From Aulosira sp. FACHB-615 (GTDB taxonomy: Bacteria; Cyanobacteriota; Cyanobacteriia; Cyanobacteriales; Nostocaceae): 64,000 nucleotides of DNA. The notes under the pieces are model-generated. The model had not been told where the DNA came from. It worked only from the letters and a program-made list of their open reading frames with translations, and did no database searches. Every line of letters begins with the position of its first letter. The first letter of the stretch is position 1. Both the position numbers and the translations under genes were made by a program. Shown here one piece after another: positions 8,342-16,450 of the stretch. The stretch is taken from NCBI RefSeq assembly GCF_014698045.1, contig NZ_JACJSE010000019.1:61163-125162 (forward strand). Direction: 5' to 3'.

Positions 8342-10177
8342 GTGAAAAAATTTCTCGCACTAGTCTTATTCGGCTTAATTGCTACCTCCTCTGTTGCATT
8401 AGCAGATTCATCTCTTATTGTTGTTTTTCCACCACCTAACCACCAAACCAGTACGGAAAAAATATTTTTTTTGGGTACAGCCCCAAATAATGGACAAGTA
8501 CTAATTAATGGTCAGGTCGTTAACCGCAGTCAATCCGGGCATTTTGCTCCGAGTTTCCCGTTACAATTGGGAGAAAATCTTTTTACAGTCCGTCACAAAA
8601 ATCAAACTGTTCAGATTAAAGTGACAAGGCAGGCAACTGCGCCTGTTGTCCCACAAGGCTTAGAATTTGCTCCAGGTTCTCTGACTCCAGCAGGGGATAT
8701 TGCTAGACTACCAGGGGAACTAATTTGTTTCAGTGCGATCGCCCCATTTAATGCTAACGTCTCTGTAAACCTCGCTAATCAAACTGTTGCCCTAGCACCA
8801 CAACCCCAACAAGTACAACTACCTAGTAATTTGGCAGCCCTGACGGGCAGAAACCAACCTACTTCTCAGCCAATTGCTGGCAAGTATGCGGGTTGCACAA
8901 CGGTGCAGAAACCTGACTCTGAATCTTTAAGCCTACTTTACGGTAACAACATCATTTCTGCTGCTATTGTCCCAGATGCTAATCAAGAGATAGATTTAGG
9001 TCAACCTCAGTTTAAACTGACGTTGAATGGTCAGACAATTACTCAACCAGGAACTGGCAAAATAGCAATTTTCTCCCCAACGCAGTTACCTGTTGCTGAA
9101 GTGATAGTAGATGCAGGTGTAGCCCGCACTGGCCCCAGCACCGATTATTCCCGGCTGACACCACTACCGAAAGGAACACAAGCTACAGTCACAGGGAAAG
9201 AAGGTGAGTGGTTGCGCTTGGACTACGGTGCTTGGATTAATAGCAAGGAGACTCGCATTTTACCGGGGGCAATTCCGCCACGCACAATTATTCGGAGTGT
9301 CGGATATCGCAGGCTGATGGATGCTACAGAGATAGTTTTTCCCTTACAATTTCCTGTACCTGTGAGTGTGCAGCAAAGTGATCAGACTTTGACTCTGATA
9401 CTTTACAATACCACTGCCCAAACAGATATTATTCGTTTGGATGATGACCCTGTAATTTCTCGCCTTGATTGGCAGCAGCTGATTCCGGGACAGGTGCAGT
9501 ACACCTTTAACCTCAAACAATCGCAACAGTGGGGATATCAACTGAGATATGAAGGAACTACCCTGGTTTTAGCTTTACGTCATCCGCCTGCCCTGGAAAA
9601 TCGGCGAAGTAAGCCTTTATCTGGTATGAAGATTCTACTTGATCCGGGGCATGGTGGTAAAGAATCTGGTGCAGCTGGCCCGACTGGATATTTAGAAAAA
9701 GATGTGAATTTGGCAGTGGCGAAGTTGCTGCGCGGGAATTTGGTCGAACTTGGTGCAACAGTGGTGATGACAAGAGATGTTGACAAAGATGTGTCTTTAC
9801 CAGCGCGTCAAGCAATTATCACGCAAGAAAAACCTGCGATCGCACTTTCCATTCATTACAATTCTTTACCCGATGACGGCGATGCGGAAAATACCAAAGG
9901 AGTTGGGATGTTTTGGTATCATCCCCAAGCTCATAACCTAGCAGTATTCATGCACAACTATCTAGTTAAAAAACTCAATAGACCTTCTTACGGAGTTTTT
10001 TGGAATAACTTGGCCTTAACTCGACCAGCCGCAGCACCATCAATACTCATGGAATTAGGTTTTATGAGTAATCCCAATGAATTTGAATGGGTGACAAATT
10101 CTCAAGAACAGCAAAAATTAGCCAAAGCTTTAAGCGAGGGAATTGTTGAGTGGTTTAACAGTGTTAAACAGAAATAA
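8342..10177 (+). CDS. N-acetylmuramoyl-L-alanine amidase with SH3b domain
   Basis: The 611-residue exported protein starts at GTG with a signal peptide ending near Ala-Leu-Ala at residue 21. An SH3b-type domain lies at about 255-310, an AMIN-like beta domain at about 318-415, and a C-terminal Amidase_3 domain at about 425-605. The amidase has the zinc ligands in Asp-Pro-Gly-His-Gly-Gly, Leu-Glu-Lys-Asp and Ser-Ile-His-Tyr-Asn, and the catalytic Glu in Met-Glu-Leu-Gly-Phe. It should cleave the peptide stem from muramic acid in septal or lateral peptidoglycan. In filamentous cyanobacteria, related AmiC enzymes drill septal nanopores. A degenerate short paralogue follows 2.5 kb downstream. Confidence 0.9.
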   Translation: MKKFLALVLFGLIATSSVALADSSLIVVFPPPNHQTSTEKIFFLGTAPNNGQVLINGQVVNRSQSGHFAPSFPLQLGENLFTVRHKNQTVQIKVTRQATAPVVPQGLEFAPGSLTPAGDIARLPGELICFSAIAPFNANVSVNLANQTVALAPQPQQVQLPSNLAALTGRNQPTSQPIAGKYAGCTTVQKPDSESLSLLYGNNIISAAIVPDANQEIDLGQPQFKLTLNGQTITQPGTGKIAIFSPTQLPVAEVIVDAGVARTGPSTDYSRLTPLPKGTQATVTGKEGEWLRLDYGAWINSKETRILPGAIPPRTIIRSVGYRRLMDATEIVFPLQFPVPVSVQQSDQTLTLILYNTTAQTDIIRLDDDPVISRLDWQQLIPGQVQYTFNLKQSQQWGYQLRYEGTTLVLALRHPPALENRRSKPLSGMKILLDPGHGGKESGAAGPTGYLEKDVNLAVAKLLRGNLVELGATVVMTRDVDKDVSLPARQAIITQEKPAIALSIHYNSLPDDGDAENTKGVGMFWYHPQAHNLAVFMHNYLVKKLNRPSYGVFWNNLALTRPAAAPSILMELGFMSNPNEFEWVTNSQEQQKLAKALSEGIVEWFNSVKQK

Positions 10178-10290
10178 GACTTACGCACCAAGATTTTATG
10201 TAGAGACTGGGTGTATAGGGTTAAGGGTAAAGGGGTGTAAGGGTTTTGCATACCTACACCCTTACACCCATTCTTGAAAGACGTAAGTCC
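10176..10290. repeat. MITE-like element, GACTTACG ends and GGGTGTAAGG core
   Basis: The ends are AAGACTTACGCA on the left and, as reverse complement, GGACTTACGTC on the right. The middle folds by pairing AGGGGTGTAAGGG with CCTACACCCTTACACCC. Similar elements lie at 44258-44359 and about 53640-53795, and a shortened one at about 26405-26490. It sits exactly between the converging stop codons of the amidase and exosortase genes and could act as a terminator on both strands. Confidence 0.65.
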
Positions 10291-11162
10291 TAATTACTGC
10301 TATGAGATTTGCGAGCAAAATCTAGTAAACGCATTTGCATTAACAGATAATAAAATGCGGTAAACATAGCTAAAGAAAAAATTTGTCCGCCCCAGCCACT
10401 ATGCCAAAAATCAAATGATTGCCCATCCCAATAAGCAACGGAAATTGCCAGCAATGTAATGCGGGCAGTGTTGAAGACAAAAGCAATCACACATCCCAAT
10501 AAACTTATGATTAATATCTGCCGGCTTTTTAGTCTGTAAGCCATACCTATTAACAGACTAGTCATCAACATCAACACCATCAAATCAAATCCGTTACAAC
10601 CCCATCCTATATTGACGCTACCTGTAGGCAAGTTTACCCATGTTCCATCTATGTTGCTGGGATAACCCATAGTGTGAAGTGCTAAATTAACACTCCAAGC
10701 TTGAATTTGATCCATTGTTCTTTCGGGAGTCAACGCTTGCCATAGATATCCCGGTAAAACATTAATGCCAGGATAGATACTGAAAATGATTAAAAAAGTT
10801 GGGCGTAGATAGTATTTAAAGAACTTGATTCCCCAAGTGCTAATCACAATACCGACGAAGATACTTAACCAGACTAATGCTTGTTTCCACCCTTTATCCA
10901 GACTGAATGGGAAAAATAAAATTCCACATCCTATCAAAATATGACCTAATCTTCTCTGAATATTGGTAGCCCTGAATCTCACAATTTTAGCTTTATTTTG
11001 CCATAAATCTTGTAATGCTAAATAAACGGCAGTAATAGTTAATAATGGAAATGTACTACCACCAATTAAAAACTGTACTAGCGTTTTTAACCAAAAAAAT
11101 AAGTAATAGTAAAAACCCACAATCAAACCACACCAAACAATGAGATTATGTTTTTTACTCAT
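10290..11162 (-). CDS. Cyanobacterial exosortase (cyanoexosortase A-like)
   Basis: This 290-residue integral membrane protein has about eight hydrophobic segments and the exosortase/archaeosortase catalytic set: Cys in Gly-Trp-Gly-Cys-Asn-Gly-Phe-Asp near residue 190, Arg in Phe-Asn-Thr-Ala-Arg near 233, and His in Phe-Trp-His-Ser-Gly near 254. Exosortases cut and transfer proteins with PEP-CTERM-type C-terminal sorting signals at the cell envelope. The 11200-11808 gene just upstream on the same strand (37-base gap) encodes a protein with such a tail, and a large PEP-CTERM protein lies 11 kb away. The wording of the Cys region fits cyanoexosortase A best, but the subtype is inferred. The accessory protein often found beside such genes is absent here. 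Confidence 0.85.
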   Translation of the reverse strand: MSKKHNLIVWCGLIVGFYYYLFFWLKTLVQFLIGGSTFPLLTITAVYLALQDLWQNKAKIVRFRATNIQRRLGHILIGCGILFFPFSLDKGWKQALVWLSIFVGIVISTWGIKFFKYYLRPTFLIIFSIYPGINVLPGYLWQALTPERTMDQIQAWSVNLALHTMGYPSNIDGTWVNLPTGSVNIGWGCNGFDLMVLMLMTSLLIGMAYRLKSRQILIISLLGCVIAFVFNTARITLLAISVAYWDGQSFDFWHSGWGGQIFSLAMFTAFYYLLMQMRLLDFARKSHSSN

Positions 11163-11199
11163 ATTGATAACTATTGACTTTCACAGGTAATCAATTCAT

Positions 11200-11808
11200 C
11201 TATTGCATCTTTATTTGCTTCTGCTCTTGGCGATGTTTGCGAATTAACCCTACTCCAAAAGCAGTTAATCCTGGTATTAATAAGGGAACAGGAACTTCTT
11301 TATAGTTAGATGGGTGCTTTGGATCTTTTGGTGTGTGTATATTTGAGTCGCCTGTATTTATTGGTATCGGATGATGTGGGTGATTTGCGTCATCGTTAGA
11401 CGGGTGGTTTGTACCGTTTGGCGTGTGTATATTTGAGCCGCCTGTATTTATTGGTATCGGATGATGTGGGTGATTTGCGTCATCGTTAGACGGGTGATTT
11501 GTACCGTTTGGTGTGTGTCTACCTGAACCACCTAGATTTGTTTGTATTGGACGATTTGGGTTATTGGCATAGGTAGCATCATCAATTAAATTTTGGCTTC
11601 TGGGACGCTTAGAATGTGTATTCCATGTAGGCCAGGGTATAAACCCTAAAAGCCATTGAATTTCTAAAGACTTTGAACCTCTTGAACTGCTTTGTTCAGT
11701 TTGGTTTGCACTTTTTTGAGCTAGTGCATTATCTGGGGTAACAGATATCATACCTGTAGCGATCAATGTAGCGATCGCCATACTTGCATATACAGTTTTA
11801 ACTTTCAT
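11200..11808 (-). CDS. Exported repeat protein with PEP/PTPA-CTERM-like sorting signal
   Basis: The 202-residue protein has a signal peptide cleaved near Ala-Leu-Ala-Gln at residue 30. A low-complexity middle follows, with about three copies of a roughly 30-residue repeat containing His-Thr-Pro-(Asn/Lys)-Gly, Asn-His-Pro-Ser-Asn and His-Pro-His-His-Pro-Ile-Pro. The C-terminal tail is Val-Pro-Val-Pro-Leu-Leu-Ile-Pro-Gly, a hydrophobic helix, then Arg-Lys-His-Arg. That tail has the tripartite form of exosortase substrates (motif, membrane helix, basic end) and is nearest to the PTPA-CTERM variant. Adjacency to the exosortase makes it the likely dedicated substrate. His-rich repeats could bind metal, which is only a guess. 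Confidence 0.75.
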   Translation of the reverse strand: MKVKTVYASMAIATLIATGMISVTPDNALAQKSANQTEQSSSRGSKSLEIQWLLGFIPWPTWNTHSKRPRSQNLIDDATYANNPNRPIQTNLGGSGRHTPNGTNHPSNDDANHPHHPIPINTGGSNIHTPNGTNHPSNDDANHPHHPIPINTGDSNIHTPKDPKHPSNYKEVPVPLLIPGLTAFGVGLIRKHRQEQKQIKMQ

Positions 11809-12420
11809 AAGTTATTCTTCTCCTAACAAATGTTGACAGGATGAATCTCTGCAATTGGTGATAATTGCAGTAGTGATGTACCAGCTATAATTCATCCATC
11901 TGATTGGGAAAATTCCTAGTTGGCAATTATTTTAATCAGGAACAAAAAATATTCCTTGATTATACTTAGGTGCTAATTCATAAAGAAAATATTAAGGAAA
12001 TTCAAATAATTACTAGTATTGGGTTCCTGGGAATAAATACTTAATTTAAACCCTTACTAGATGATTACTGAACTTGAGTTTACGAATTAGCTCTGACTTT
12101 ATGGATGAATTTTAACTCCGCAAAGTTTCTACATCATAAGTCAAGTCTAAAGTATTTTGGGTAATGTTTATTTGTTTTTTACTAACACTTCAACATTTCT
12201 CTACAAATTTTTACTTAAATATGAATGAAAGTTCATCCATCTGTAGATATAAGGTGATACCCATTCTCTAGAGATACTTTTGTATATGCTAATAGTTAAC
12301 TCTTTAGTCAAGCAATTATTAGCTTATCATCAATCAATGCTGATATTTGCTAACTACTACAACCATCAATTTTATTAAGAAAACTTTTATAAATTACCAG
12401 TATACTGAGTAGCAGCTTGC

Positions 12421-12633
12421 TGAACTTGCTCAATTAATAAACTTAAAGCTTCTGCTATCTGTTATACAGTTAAAACCATTGCTAACAGTCGGGTTACTGT
12501 TGCTAATCAGGCTTCTTACTTTGCTTCTTCTCTGGTTTTACCAGGAATTGTGGGATTAACCGGAGTAATTGCTGTATTTGGTACTGTACTAGGTGTATTA
12601 TTGGGAGTGAGATCGCCTTTGGTATTTATATAG
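12421..12633 (+). pseudogene. Possible remnant of a membrane protein gene
   Basis: The 850-base gap between the sorting-signal protein and the short amidase has one suspicious stretch. An open frame of about 70 codons ends at TAG 12631. It follows an in-frame TGA, lacks an ATG, and encodes an Ala/Ser-rich segment followed by one strong membrane helix (residues like Leu-Pro-Gly-Ile-Val-Gly-Leu-Thr-Gly-Val-Ile-Ala-Val-Phe). It may be the tail of a decayed gene. I do not recognise it, and chance is a real alternative. The rest of the gap, 11809-12420, is AT-rich and shows nothing I can name. Confidence 0.25.
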
Positions 12634-12659
12634 GTTGGCAAGCCATAACCGGAAATGAA

Positions 12660-13334
12660 GTGAAATTCATCCCACTACTGATAGGATTAGTAGTTTTAAA
12701 TTCTCTCACCAATTCTCCCGTCACTTGGGCGCAAGATAAAACTCCAAATCTAGCTAGTTTTTCTGTTGAAAAGCCCTTATCTGGAATCAAAATTTTACTC
12801 AATGCTGGACATGGTGGTAAAGAATTGGGCGCAGTCGGGGCTACTGGTTTGTTAGCAAAAGATTTGAATTTGCAAGTAACCAAGCTATTGCGAGATGAAT
12901 TAGCGCGGCGGGGTGCAATTGTGGTGATGACTAGGGAAGATGATCGAGACTTATCCCTGGTAGAACGTCAGAAAATTATAGAGCAAGAATCACCTGCGAT
13001 CGCTCTTACTTTTCACTATCGCTCCCTCCCAGATGATGGTGATGCGGAAAATACCAGGGGTATCAGTACATATTGGTATCATCCCCAAGCCCATAGTCTA
13101 GCTGTCTTACTACACAACCGCTTAGTTAATGATTTGGGTAGGCCTTCTTATGGTTTGTATTGGCAAAATTTAGCACTGACTCGTCCCCATACTGCACCAT
13201 CAGTATTATTGGAATTAGGTTTTATGAGTAACCCTGACGACTTTGAGGAGGCGACAAATCCCCAGGAACAGAAGAAGTTAGTCAAAACTTTAGCAGAGGG
13301 TATTACTGAGTGGTTGAGAAGCGTTAAACCCTAA
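12660..13334 (+). CDS. Short Amidase_3 paralogue, probably degenerate active site
   Basis: The 224-residue protein starts at GTG with its own signal peptide (cleavage near Thr-Trp-Ala-Gln at residue 25), then consists only of an Amidase_3 domain. The domain is closely similar to the C-terminal domain of the 611-residue amidase upstream. The SH3b and AMIN-like parts are missing. The zinc-site motifs differ: Asp-Pro-Gly-His-Gly-Gly has become Asn-Ala-Gly-His-Gly-Gly, the Glu-Lys-Asp that supplies the Glu ligand is Ala-Lys-Asp, and Ser-Ile-His-Tyr-Asn is Thr-Phe-His-Tyr-Arg. The His ligands and the final Glu-Leu-Gly-Phe remain. It may be inactive, weakly active or a binding/regulatory paralogue. 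Duplication of the neighbouring gene is the likely origin. Confidence 0.8.
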   Translation: MKFIPLLIGLVVLNSLTNSPVTWAQDKTPNLASFSVEKPLSGIKILLNAGHGGKELGAVGATGLLAKDLNLQVTKLLRDELARRGAIVVMTREDDRDLSLVERQKIIEQESPAIALTFHYRSLPDDGDAENTRGISTYWYHPQAHSLAVLLHNRLVNDLGRPSYGLYWQNLALTRPHTAPSVLLELGFMSNPDDFEEATNPQEQKKLVKTLAEGITEWLRSVKP

Positions 13335-13341
13335 AATGCTG

Positions 13342-13605
13342 TCAAGAAACTACAGCAAAATTTGTATACTGTCTCATCTTCGGCTCATGAAATGCTAAAA
13401 CAATCTCTTCTTTGGGAACACCAGCACGCAGCAAATCAGTTGCAATACCGTTTTCCGTCCAATCTTCTTCGATCCAGAACTTATCATCACGAATCCGCAC
13501 ATAGACAGTCATAGCAGAAATGCGTTCCCTACAGGGGTTGCCGCAGGCATCGCCATTTTGCCAACCAAGATTCATCCAAATGTAATGAGCCTTTGATTCG
13601 TCCAC
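13342..13605 (-). CDS. XisI-like protein, apparently shortened at the N-terminus
   Basis: The 87-residue product matches the second and larger part of XisI (fdxN-element excision controlling factor) proteins. It has Met-Asn-Leu-Gly-Trp, then Val-Tyr-Val-Arg-Ile-Arg-Asp-Asp-Lys-Phe-Trp-Ile, Gly-Ile-Ala-Thr-Asp-Leu, Ala-Gly-Val-Pro-Lys-Glu-Glu-Ile-Val-Leu-Ala-Phe-His, and a Tyr-Thr-Asn-Phe-Ala-Val-Val end. Usual XisI proteins are about 110 residues. Here only a GTG start is available and an in-frame stop lies 11 codons upstream, so about 25 N-terminal residues are missing. No XisH partner or fdxN element is in the window. Many cyanobacteria carry orphan xisI copies whose role is unclear. It may be a fragment. 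Confidence 0.65.
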   Translation of the reverse strand: MDESKAHYIWMNLGWQNGDACGNPCRERISAMTVYVRIRDDKFWIEEDWTENGIATDLLRAGVPKEEIVLAFHEPKMRQYTNFAVVS

Positions 13606-13790
13606 AATTAAAAATCTCTGGCAGACGTTTCATTGTTAGTACAACTATCTCACTGGTTCTAGCTTAAAATCCATTCCCTCTCACCTAGAAGTGTTTTAGA
13701 TTTTCTTTACGAATCAGCTCTAAATGTTCTCACGTAGAGGCACAAAGGCACAGAGAGAATGAAAAGTTTTTAATTACCCAACATCATCAA

Positions 13791-13830
13791 GTAGGCTTTG
13801 TTGGGTTCCACTTTGTTTCACTCAACCTAC
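13791..13830. repeat. GTAGGTTGGGTT-type inverted repeat
   Basis: GTAGGCTTTGTTGGGTT on the left pairs imperfectly with ACTCAACCTAC on the right. It is one of three copies of a cyanobacterial REP-like hairpin in the window; the others are at 14665-14739 and 63779-63828. It lies between the XisI-like gene and plsY. Confidence 0.5.
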
Positions 13831-13856
13831 ATTTCTCCTGCTATTACCATCAAGCA

Positions 13857-14555
13857 TTAAACAGTTTGTTCTGTGTTTTCTGTTTTTTCGGTTTCTGTAA
13901 CTACCTGCTGTCCAATTTTGGGTTCAGTTCCCGCTAAAAGGCGCTCTATATTACTGCGGTGGCGAATAATTACATAAAAACCGCCAAGAATACTAAATAA
14001 AATATAAGGTAATGGTTGGTGGAAAACTAACATCAAAATAGAAACAGCGATCGCACCAGAAATTGAACTTAAGGATACAATTCGAGAAATAGCAACAACA
14101 ATGGCAAATACGCCCAAAGTTGCCAAACCAACTTGCCAACTCATCGCCAATAATATCCCTAAACTGGTAGCCACAGATTTACCACCAGTAAAGCCCAGAA
14201 ATATTGATTTACTGTGTCCCAAAATTGCAGCTAAACCCGCTAATATCACCATCCAGGGTTGCCATAATTGCAAATCTACGGTTTTGGGAATCAAGTTGGA
14301 AGTAGCGGCAAAATTCAAGAAAGCGTAAACTAAAGCGATCGCTAATACTCCTTTTAAGCAATCAACTCCTAAAACAAACGCTCCCGGCCCTTTACCCAAG
14401 GTTCTTAATACATTCGTCGCCCCTGTTGAACCAGAACCCACTTCTCGAATATCAATACCTGTTAGCTGCTTCACCGCAATATAGCCAGTGGGAAAGGAAC
14501 CCAGTAAGTAAGCCACTACGAAAATCGCTGCACACAAACTTAACCAAATAGCCAT
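13857..14555 (-). CDS. plsY: Glycerol-3-phosphate acyltransferase PlsY
   Basis: This multi-pass membrane enzyme transfers the acyl group of acyl-phosphate to glycerol-3-phosphate, the first step of phospholipid and glycolipid synthesis. The 232-residue form from ATG 14555 has the family motifs: Gly-Ser-Phe-Pro-Thr-Gly-Tyr near residue 19, Gly-Ser-Gly-Ser-Thr-Gly-Ala-Thr-Asn near 38, and Phe-Thr-Gly-Gly-Lys-Ser-Val-Ala-Thr near 121. A TTG five codons upstream would add Met-Cys-Gly-Trp-Phe, but the ATG starts directly on the first membrane helix. The C-terminal Thr/Glu-rich tail of about 25 residues is cytoplasmic or disordered. It is a standard single gene. Confidence 0.93.
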   Translation of the reverse strand: MAIWLSLCAAIFVVAYLLGSFPTGYIAVKQLTGIDIREVGSGSTGATNVLRTLGKGPGAFVLGVDCLKGVLAIALVYAFLNFAATSNLIPKTVDLQLWQPWMVILAGLAAILGHSKSIFLGFTGGKSVATSLGILLAMSWQVGLATLGVFAIVVAISRIVSLSSISGAIAVSILMLVFHQPLPYILFSILGGFYVIIRHRSNIERLLAGTEPKIGQQVVTETEKTENTEQTV

Positions 14556-14664
14556 AAACCATCCACACAAGAGTCCGTAGTCAATAGTTTAAACAATTGT
14601 GTCCTTGATAATGCGATCGGCCGGGTGGGGTTCTTTAGTTTTAGTCAGTTCATTTAAGAGAATA

Positions 14665-14739
14665 GTAGGTTGGGTGTAGCGATCTCGTAACCCAACATTC
14701 TCAATACTCTGTTGGGTTCCGTTCCTCCACCCAACCTAC
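14665..14739. repeat. GTAGGTTGGGTG hairpin repeat
   Basis: The outer pair is perfect: GTAGGTTGGGTG at 14665 with CACCCAACCTAC at 14728. An inner pair (AACCCAACA, TGTTGGGTT) folds inside. It lies upstream of plsY and may be a REP-like element in the 276-base gap. No other feature is seen there. Confidence 0.6.
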
Positions 14740-14831
14740 ACCAGAATTGCTTTTTAGTCTTAACTGAACTGTATTGGATTATGATTAGGACTGACGCATA
14801 AAAGTTGTCTATTAAATTTCTGCTGTTGAAT

Positions 14832-16310
14832 TTATCCCAATATAGAGCGTTTTAAATAACTCCCAGTCGGTGAACCTACAACCTGTCCGTTGTGATAAAT
14901 CAAATTTCCTCGCAAAAAAGTACTCTTCACCCTTGCGGTTAACTCCATCCCCTCAAATGGTGTGTAACCTTGTTGTGATTCTGACTCAGCCGCACGTACC
15001 ACAAAACTTTCGTCAGGGTTTACTAACACCAAGTCTGCATCATAACCAATTGCAATATCTCCTTTTTGCAATACACCAAAGCGCCGCGATGGGTTCCAAG
15101 ATAGCAATTTAGCAACCTGGTTGTAAGACATTCCCCGCTTACTACCTTCACTTATTACACCCGAAAGTAGATATTCTGTACCGCCAAAACCAGACTTGGC
15201 TAACCAAATATTATTCGGGTCTTTCGCACTACGTTTTTGTTCCGCAGAACAACAAGCATGGTCACTCACTATCCAATCTACTTGATTATCTAATACCGCT
15301 TGCCATAAATATTCCACATCAGCACGGGGACGAATTGGCGGGTTAACTTTTGCCCAAGTACCATTAGGACTATCAACATCTAATAGTAAATGTCCTACTG
15401 TCACTTCTCGCCGAAAGTTAATATGAGGAAAAGCAGTTTGCATCGTCAACGCTGCTTCCATTGCTTTGCGCGAACTCAGATGTAATAAATTGATATTTGC
15501 ACAGTTAGTTTCATGTGCTAAATAAGCAGCAATACAAATTGCTAAACCTTCAGAATGAGGCGGACGTGCTGCACTATAAGCAGATAGTCCAGTCAGGTTA
15601 GAATCATTGGCGACTATTTTGGTATAAGCGTTGAGAATTTCGGCAACTTCGCAATGCAAACTTAAGCTAATAGTATCTCGTGCTGTGGGATATTCTTCCA
15701 TCAAACGAGTTATCCCACGCATGATAAATTCAAAATGGGCAAAGTCGTAGCGTTCTTCTTGATTAATCATCAAAAACAAGTTTTGCTGGTCTGACAAACC
15801 ATGCAACCCATAACCGCCATAAAACATGAAAATTTTAAATGAAGATACCCCATGTTCTGTAAACAATAAAGGTATTTCGTCGATATGTCGGCTGGCTATG
15901 GGTGCAACGTGATAGCTATAATCAACAAAAAAATTACCTGCGGATAATGCCAATACTTCAGGAAAAAAATCCTGGTAAGAACCACCTTTATTCAGATAAT
16001 ATTGCCCGGTGCGAATGTAATTTAAACTAGTTGTGACTCCCCCCATTGCGGCGGCTTTACTTTCTGTAACTGCATCTTGATTGAGGGGTTGATAAATACC
16101 AATGTGCATGTGAGCATCAACAACCCCCGGAAAGCCGAGTAAATTTTTAGCATCGAAGATTTCTTTGGCTTGTGTGGCGCTAATATTAGGGGCAATATCC
16201 ACAAATTTACCATCTTTAATGCCTAAATCCAGTAGTTCGACTACATTTTGATGAGGGCGAACAACTCGCACATTTTTAATAACTTTATCTAATAAGGGAG
16301 GTTCAGACAC
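14832..16310 (-). CDS. Hydantoinase/dihydropyrimidinase-like amidohydrolase
   Basis: This is a 492-residue TIM-barrel amidohydrolase of the D-hydantoinase, dihydroorotase and allantoinase group. Visible metal ligands are His-Met-His in Asp-Ala-His-Met-His near residue 66, the probable carboxylated Lys in Ser-Phe-Lys-Ile-Phe-Met near 159, His in Leu-His-Cys-Glu near 219, His in Leu-Leu-His-Leu-Ser near 275, and Asp in Val-Ser-Asp-His near 350. The protein hydrolyses a cyclic amide bond; hydantoins, dihydropyrimidines or a secondary metabolite are possible substrates. Translation begins at GTG 16310. The gene is divergent from the Asp/Asn hydroxylase-like gene, with a 140-base spacer. The exact substrate is not determinable. 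Confidence 0.85.
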   Translation of the reverse strand: MSEPPLLDKVIKNVRVVRPHQNVVELLDLGIKDGKFVDIAPNISATQAKEIFDAKNLLGFPGVVDAHMHIGIYQPLNQDAVTESKAAAMGGVTTSLNYIRTGQYYLNKGGSYQDFFPEVLALSAGNFFVDYSYHVAPIASRHIDEIPLLFTEHGVSSFKIFMFYGGYGLHGLSDQQNLFLMINQEERYDFAHFEFIMRGITRLMEEYPTARDTISLSLHCEVAEILNAYTKIVANDSNLTGLSAYSAARPPHSEGLAICIAAYLAHETNCANINLLHLSSRKAMEAALTMQTAFPHINFRREVTVGHLLLDVDSPNGTWAKVNPPIRPRADVEYLWQAVLDNQVDWIVSDHACCSAEQKRSAKDPNNIWLAKSGFGGTEYLLSGVISEGSKRGMSYNQVAKLLSWNPSRRFGVLQKGDIAIGYDADLVLVNPDESFVVRAAESESQQGYTPFEGMELTARVKSTFLRGNLIYHNGQVVGSPTGSYLKRSILG

Positions 16311-16450
16311 AGTAGACCTCAGACTAAAATAAGTATATCAGCTTAAATTCTGGCTGGTTTAACCAGAAATTTTTATATATTACTGGAAGCTCGGCTAAAA
16401 ACTCTGATTATGTAATAGTTTTTTATTCAATTAACTTCAGGATAAAAACA

